DNA from: Eubacterium sp.
Lineage (GTDB): Bacteria; Bacillota; Clostridia; Lachnospirales; Lachnospiraceae
Direction: 5' to 3'
Assembly: GCA_024684035.1 (NCBI GenBank)
Contig: JAIKXQ010000076.1
Coordinates: forward strand, 1 to 54,787
Length of the DNA stretch: 54,787 nt
Shown piece after piece: positions 52,219-54,787 of the stretch; the stretch's first letter is position 1, and every line of letters starts with the position of its first letter. Made by a program: the position numbers and the translations under genes. Under the pieces are notes generated by a model. That model made no database searches and was not told the DNA's origin. It saw only the letters and a list, made by a program, of their open reading frames with translations.

Positions 52219-53198
52219 GGATAGCGGTGGCTGGTGATGCAAAAGCGGTGGCGGCGTTGACTTGTCGCTGCTTTGGCGATGCATATACGACGGAAGAAGA
52301 AATCTCCGGTTTTATATCCTGTGATGAGAACCGGCTCTATGTACAGTATGATGAACAGGGGCTGGCGGGTGCGATTCTGTTTCTTGCGGAAGACCGGCAA
52401 ACGATGATTGATAATCTGAGTATTGATCCTGCGGATTATAATCGTATCCGAAAAGGTTTCCGGACTCTCCATCACAAGTTCAGCGTAGTACGGGATGATT
52501 TGAGAGGAAAAGGGATGATGACACAGATGCTGGATGAGGCGCTTGGAAATATCCGGAAAGAAAAGGTGTACGGTGCGGTCTTCGCTCAGGCATGGATCAA
52601 ACAGGGTGTAATTCCAATGGAGAGAATATTCCAAAGAGCCGGATACGTCCCATACAGGCGGCAGATCCGGCCCTGGTGGAAATATGAAAATCGAAGCTGC
52701 AATATATGCGGCGGCCGTTGTAAATGCGATGCGATGGTGTATTACCGGACCATAGAAACGGAACAGATACAAAGGAATTTGCCTATGAAAGAATTGATGG
52801 TAGAAGCAAAATCGGAAAACCTTGGGGCGCTGCTTGCTTTTCTGAATGAACAGTTGCAGGAAATCGGATGTCCAAAGAAGGTTCGGATTCAGATTGATGT
52901 CGCAGTGGAAGAAATTTTTGTAAATATTACAAACTATGCTTACGGATCGGATACCGGCAAAGCAGTGGTGCAGTTTCTGTATGAGCGGGAAGCGGATAGA
53001 GTCGAAATTAGTTTTATCGACGAAGGCATCCCTTATGACCCTCTGAAGAAAAAAGATCCGGATGTGTCACTTCCTGCAAATCAGCGAAGTATTGGGGGTC
53101 TTGGTATCTATATGGTAAAAAAGACCATGGACGATTTGCGATATGAGAGAAAAGATGACAGGAATATTCTAACACTTGTGAAATTGCTATTTCCATGA
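52215..53198 (+). CDS. GNAT acetyltransferase-like domain fused to intact RsbW-like HATPase
   Basis: A 327-residue fusion. Residues 1-155 form a GNAT-like domain with the acetyl-CoA loop Arg93-Asp-Asp-Leu-Arg-Gly-Lys-Gly100. A Cys cluster follows (Cys162, 165, 169, 171), possibly a metal site. Residues 191-327 form a complete RsbW/SpoIIAB-type GHKL domain: N-box Glu232-Glu-Ile-Phe-Val-Asn237, Asp269-Glu-Gly271, and GGLGIYMVKK (294-303). It is the only intact anti-sigma-type kinase domain in the cluster. Met191 (52785) has its own AAAGGA site, so a free 137-residue HATPase could also be made. A terminator follows, ending the cluster. Confidence 0.88.
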   Translation: MRIAVAGDAKAVAALTCRCFGDAYTTEEEISGFISCDENRLYVQYDEQGLAGAILFLAEDRQTMIDNLSIDPADYNRIRKGFRTLHHKFSVVRDDLRGKGMMTQMLDEALGNIRKEKVYGAVFAQAWIKQGVIPMERIFQRAGYVPYRRQIRPWWKYENRSCNICGGRCKCDAMVYYRTIETEQIQRNLPMKELMVEAKSENLGALLAFLNEQLQEIGCPKKVRIQIDVAVEEIFVNITNYAYGSDTGKAVVQFLYEREADRVEISFIDEGIPYDPLKKKDPDVSLPANQRSIGGLGIYMVKKTMDDLRYERKDDRNILTLVKLLFP

Positions 53199-53227
53199 CT
53201 CAATGGTTGGAATTATATTTCCAATGT

Positions 53228-53276
53228 AAGAGGTGTCGCTCACGATCATTGATCTTATTGAGCGCCGCCTCTTTTT
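53228..53276 (+). terminator. Terminator closing the large cluster
   Basis: AAGAGGTGTCGCTCA pairs with TGAGCGCCGCCTCTT (one G-U, one mismatch), loop of 16, then TTTTT. It is the first clear terminator seen after 24004. Confidence 0.8.
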
Positions 53277-53281
53277 ATGGT

Positions 53282-53336
53282 ATAGGAAATTGCTACGCAC
53301 TCCCTATACCATAACGCTCCGTATTTCTCTGTGAGA
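53282..53336. repeat. Dispersed palindromic repeat, copy 3
   Basis: ATAGGAAATTGC-TAC-GCACTCCCTAT with outer arms TATGGT and ACCATA, giving a long stem, then ACGCTCCG. As with copy 2 it lies directly behind a terminator T-run. The outer arms differ from copy 1 but still pair. Confidence 0.75.
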
Positions 53337-53398
53337 AAACCACAACAATTCAGATCAGAAGACAAGATGACTTTCGAAGATTGCAGGACGGCGATTAT

Positions 53399-53427
53399 AG
53401 GACATAGCGGGAAACATGTGCTACAAT
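53399..53427 (+). promoter_or_regulatory. Extended -10 promoter for the VanZ-domain gene
   Basis: AGGACA (53399-53404), 17 bases, TACAAT (53422-53427) preceded by TGC, an extended -10. It lies 30 bases before the start codon. Confidence 0.5.
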
Positions 53428-53456
53428 ACAGTAAGAATCTTGAATGGGGTGCGACA

Positions 53457-54787
53457 ATGATAAAGAAATTATCGGTTTTACGTTTATTTTCGAAAATATT
53501 GCTCGCTTTATTTGTCCTGTGTTCCTTTGCTCTTCTGATACCGGAAGATTTTAACACATTGCGGCTGTCTCCCCATGCCGGAGAATTGACAGAGAAGACC
53601 CGGGTGGACGGGCGGACGCATATCACCGGTTTCTACAACAGCAAAGGCGAATTGACGGATCCGGTGGACAGGCACTTTGCCTCCCATACGGAGACTTACG
53701 ATGCGGACGGACGTCTCGTCGCAGAGGATTATTATCACGCGGACGGCAGCCCGGCGGAACAGCCCAAGGGCTTTACCGGAATCCGCTACGACTACAGCAC
53801 GGATCGGGATGTTCAGGTGACCTATGTAGACGGAAACGACGAGCCAATGATCATTGCTCCCGGCTATGTCTACATCCAGCGAAAGCTGAACGCCATGGGA
53901 GATCCGGAAGAGGAGTATTATCTCGACCTTGATCAGGAACCGGTGGCCTGCAGGGACGGCTTCTACGGCATCCGGTTTGCCTATGACGAGAAGGGCTCCA
54001 ATACAGAGCAGACTTTTCTTGATGCGGACGGCAAACCCATGCAGAATAAAAACGGTGTCACCAGGGAGAAATACTTGCGCAACAAACAGGATCAGAATAT
54101 CCGGGAGATGTACTTCGATGAGAAGGATCAGCCTGTTCAGGCTCCCCTGGGTAATTACGGAGTGGCATTTGAAAGGGACGACAGAGACCGGCCGACGAAA
54201 TTCACCTATCTGGATGTAAACGGGCACTGGATGGTTAACCATGAGGGCTACACTATTATGACCCGGACGTACCGGCCCGACGGCTCCAAACAGACCGACA
54301 GATATTATGATCATGACGAAAAACCGGTAGCCCTGGCCTCAGGACAATACGGCGTATATCACACATCGGAGTACGGACAGAATATTTATCTGGACAAAAA
54401 CGGCGGTGCCCAGTTGTCCCTGAACAATATTTTTCACTACCAGCCTTATATTGTGGTGGTCATCGGAATTCTTCTGTGTGTATTTTTCGCGCTGGCGCCG
54501 GAAAAGCTCTGTTACATCACCGCAGCAGTCTATCTGGGATTTATCGTCTACATGACGCTTTTATTCCGAAACACGGTGGAGACAAAGACGAATTTCGATC
54601 TCTCCACCTACGTGGCCAGACTGCTCTACAGCTTTGAGTCCAGGTCAGAGATCGTGAACAACATCTGGCTCTTTATTCCCTTCGGGGCCTTTCTTCGGAG
54701 GAAGACAGAGAAGCGCAGATGGATCCTTGCCGCCTTTTTCCTTTCCCTTTTGGTGGAGACCGCTCAGCTGCTTACAGGCTTCGGAAC
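53457..54787 (+). CDS. VanZ-domain membrane protein with repeat-rich ectodomain, 3'-truncated
   Basis: The frame runs from ATG 53457 (GGGG 7-8 bases upstream) off the window end; 443 codons are visible. Residues 8-30 form a membrane anchor. Residues ~35-320 are a chain of degenerate repeats of about 40-50 residues, each with a DADG/YVDGN-type turn and a YG..F.YD motif, reminiscent of RHS/YD or MORN-like repeats. From ~328 a VanZ-like membrane domain begins (PYIVVVIGILLCVFF, then NNIWLFIPFGAFL and LVETAQLLTG). VanZ is known from teicoplanin resistance, but most homologues have no known role. Confidence 0.8.
   Translation, partial: MIKKLSVLRLFSKILLALFVLCSFALLIPEDFNTLRLSPHAGELTEKTRVDGRTHITGFYNSKGELTDPVDRHFASHTETYDADGRLVAEDYYHADGSPAEQPKGFTGIRYDYSTDRDVQVTYVDGNDEPMIIAPGYVYIQRKLNAMGDPEEEYYLDLDQEPVACRDGFYGIRFAYDEKGSNTEQTFLDADGKPMQNKNGVTREKYLRNKQDQNIREMYFDEKDQPVQAPLGNYGVAFERDDRDRPTKFTYLDVNGHWMVNHEGYTIMTRTYRPDGSKQTDRYYDHDEKPVALASGQYGVYHTSEYGQNIYLDKNGGAQLSLNNIFHYQPYIVVVIGILLCVFFALAPEKLCYITAAVYLGFIVYMTLLFRNTVETKTNFDLSTYVARLLYSFESRSEIVNNIWLFIPFGAFLRRKTEKRRWILAAFFLSLLVETAQLLTGFG

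Noticed and set aside
52215-53198. Frameshift-created fusion of GNAT and HATPase genes
   Set aside because: The frame is continuous, the linker is not random (ordered Cys cluster), and translation overlaps the upstream MFS gene, so a natural fusion is more likely. An internal start remains possible.
1-54787. CRISPR arrays, tRNA/rRNA genes, insertion sequences and phage genes
   Set aside because: No regularly spaced direct repeats, no tRNA or rRNA sequence and no transposase, integrase or phage proteins were seen in any frame.

Overview
The window looks like a chromosomal segment of an anaerobic Firmicute of the class Clostridia, most likely Lachnospiraceae. This is an inference from the gene content (type III glutamine synthetase, two-subunit bacterial glutamate synthase, SpoIIE/STAS/HATPase signalling proteins), the consistent AGGAGG-type ribosome binding sites and the short intergenic spacers. 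No rRNA, tRNA, CRISPR array, insertion sequence or phage gene was seen. All genes are intact except the two cut by the window ends.

Layout. (1) 1-2.9 kb, + strand, visibly richer in A+T than the rest: a 5'-truncated metallo-beta-lactamase-fold hydrolase, a SAM methyltransferase, a condensation-domain-like HHxxxDG acyltransferase and a small protein, closed by a terminator. (2) 2.97-7.3 kb, - strand: a MoxR ATPase / DUF58 / transglutaminase operon, with a small DUF3006-like gene divergent from it. (3) 7.8-18.4 kb: nitrogen assimilation, with asnB on the - strand divergent from glnN, gltB and gltD. The asnB-glnN intergenic region is rich in hairpins and terminators. (4) 18.5-20.7 kb: panC with a PanS-type transporter, behind a strong promoter that carries a perfect palindrome just downstream. 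(5) 20.7-23.6 kb: an ArsR repressor, a stand-alone heavy-metal-binding protein and a P1B metal ATPase. (6) 24.06-53.2 kb: an uninterrupted run of 21 + strand genes between two terminators. (7) 53.46 kb to the end: a VanZ-domain protein cut by the window edge.

Region 6 is the striking part. It combines (a) a bacterial partner-switching toolkit: a membrane SpoIIE/RsbU-type phosphatase, a stand-alone STAS protein, two STAS-kinase fusions, an intact RsbW-like HATPase fused to a GNAT domain, and a degenerate HATPase fused to an acyl-CoA/acyl-AMP ligase; (b) a tandem array of six paralogous HxxxDGG acyltransferase-like proteins, one of which has lost the catalytic His; (c) a membrane acyltransferase-3; (d) a heterodimeric ABC exporter with one degenerate ATP site; (e) two GlgX-type debranching enzymes on either side of the phosphatase; and (f) an NhaC-type antiporter, a periplasmic-binding-protein-like protein, a two-TM membrane protein and an MFS transporter. 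Neither a sigma factor nor an acyl/peptidyl carrier protein is visible. My reading (inference) is a signal-controlled acylation and export system, in which partner switching may act directly on the activating enzyme rather than on transcription. The substrate could be a glucan, glycolipid or other alcohol. I know of no described system with this gene set.

A roughly 55-bp palindromic intergenic element occurs three times (9432, 23621, 53282). The 5' leader of region 6 holds a promoter, a 33-codon small ORF and a terminator whose stem overlaps the ORF stop codon, suggesting attenuation or a small RNA.
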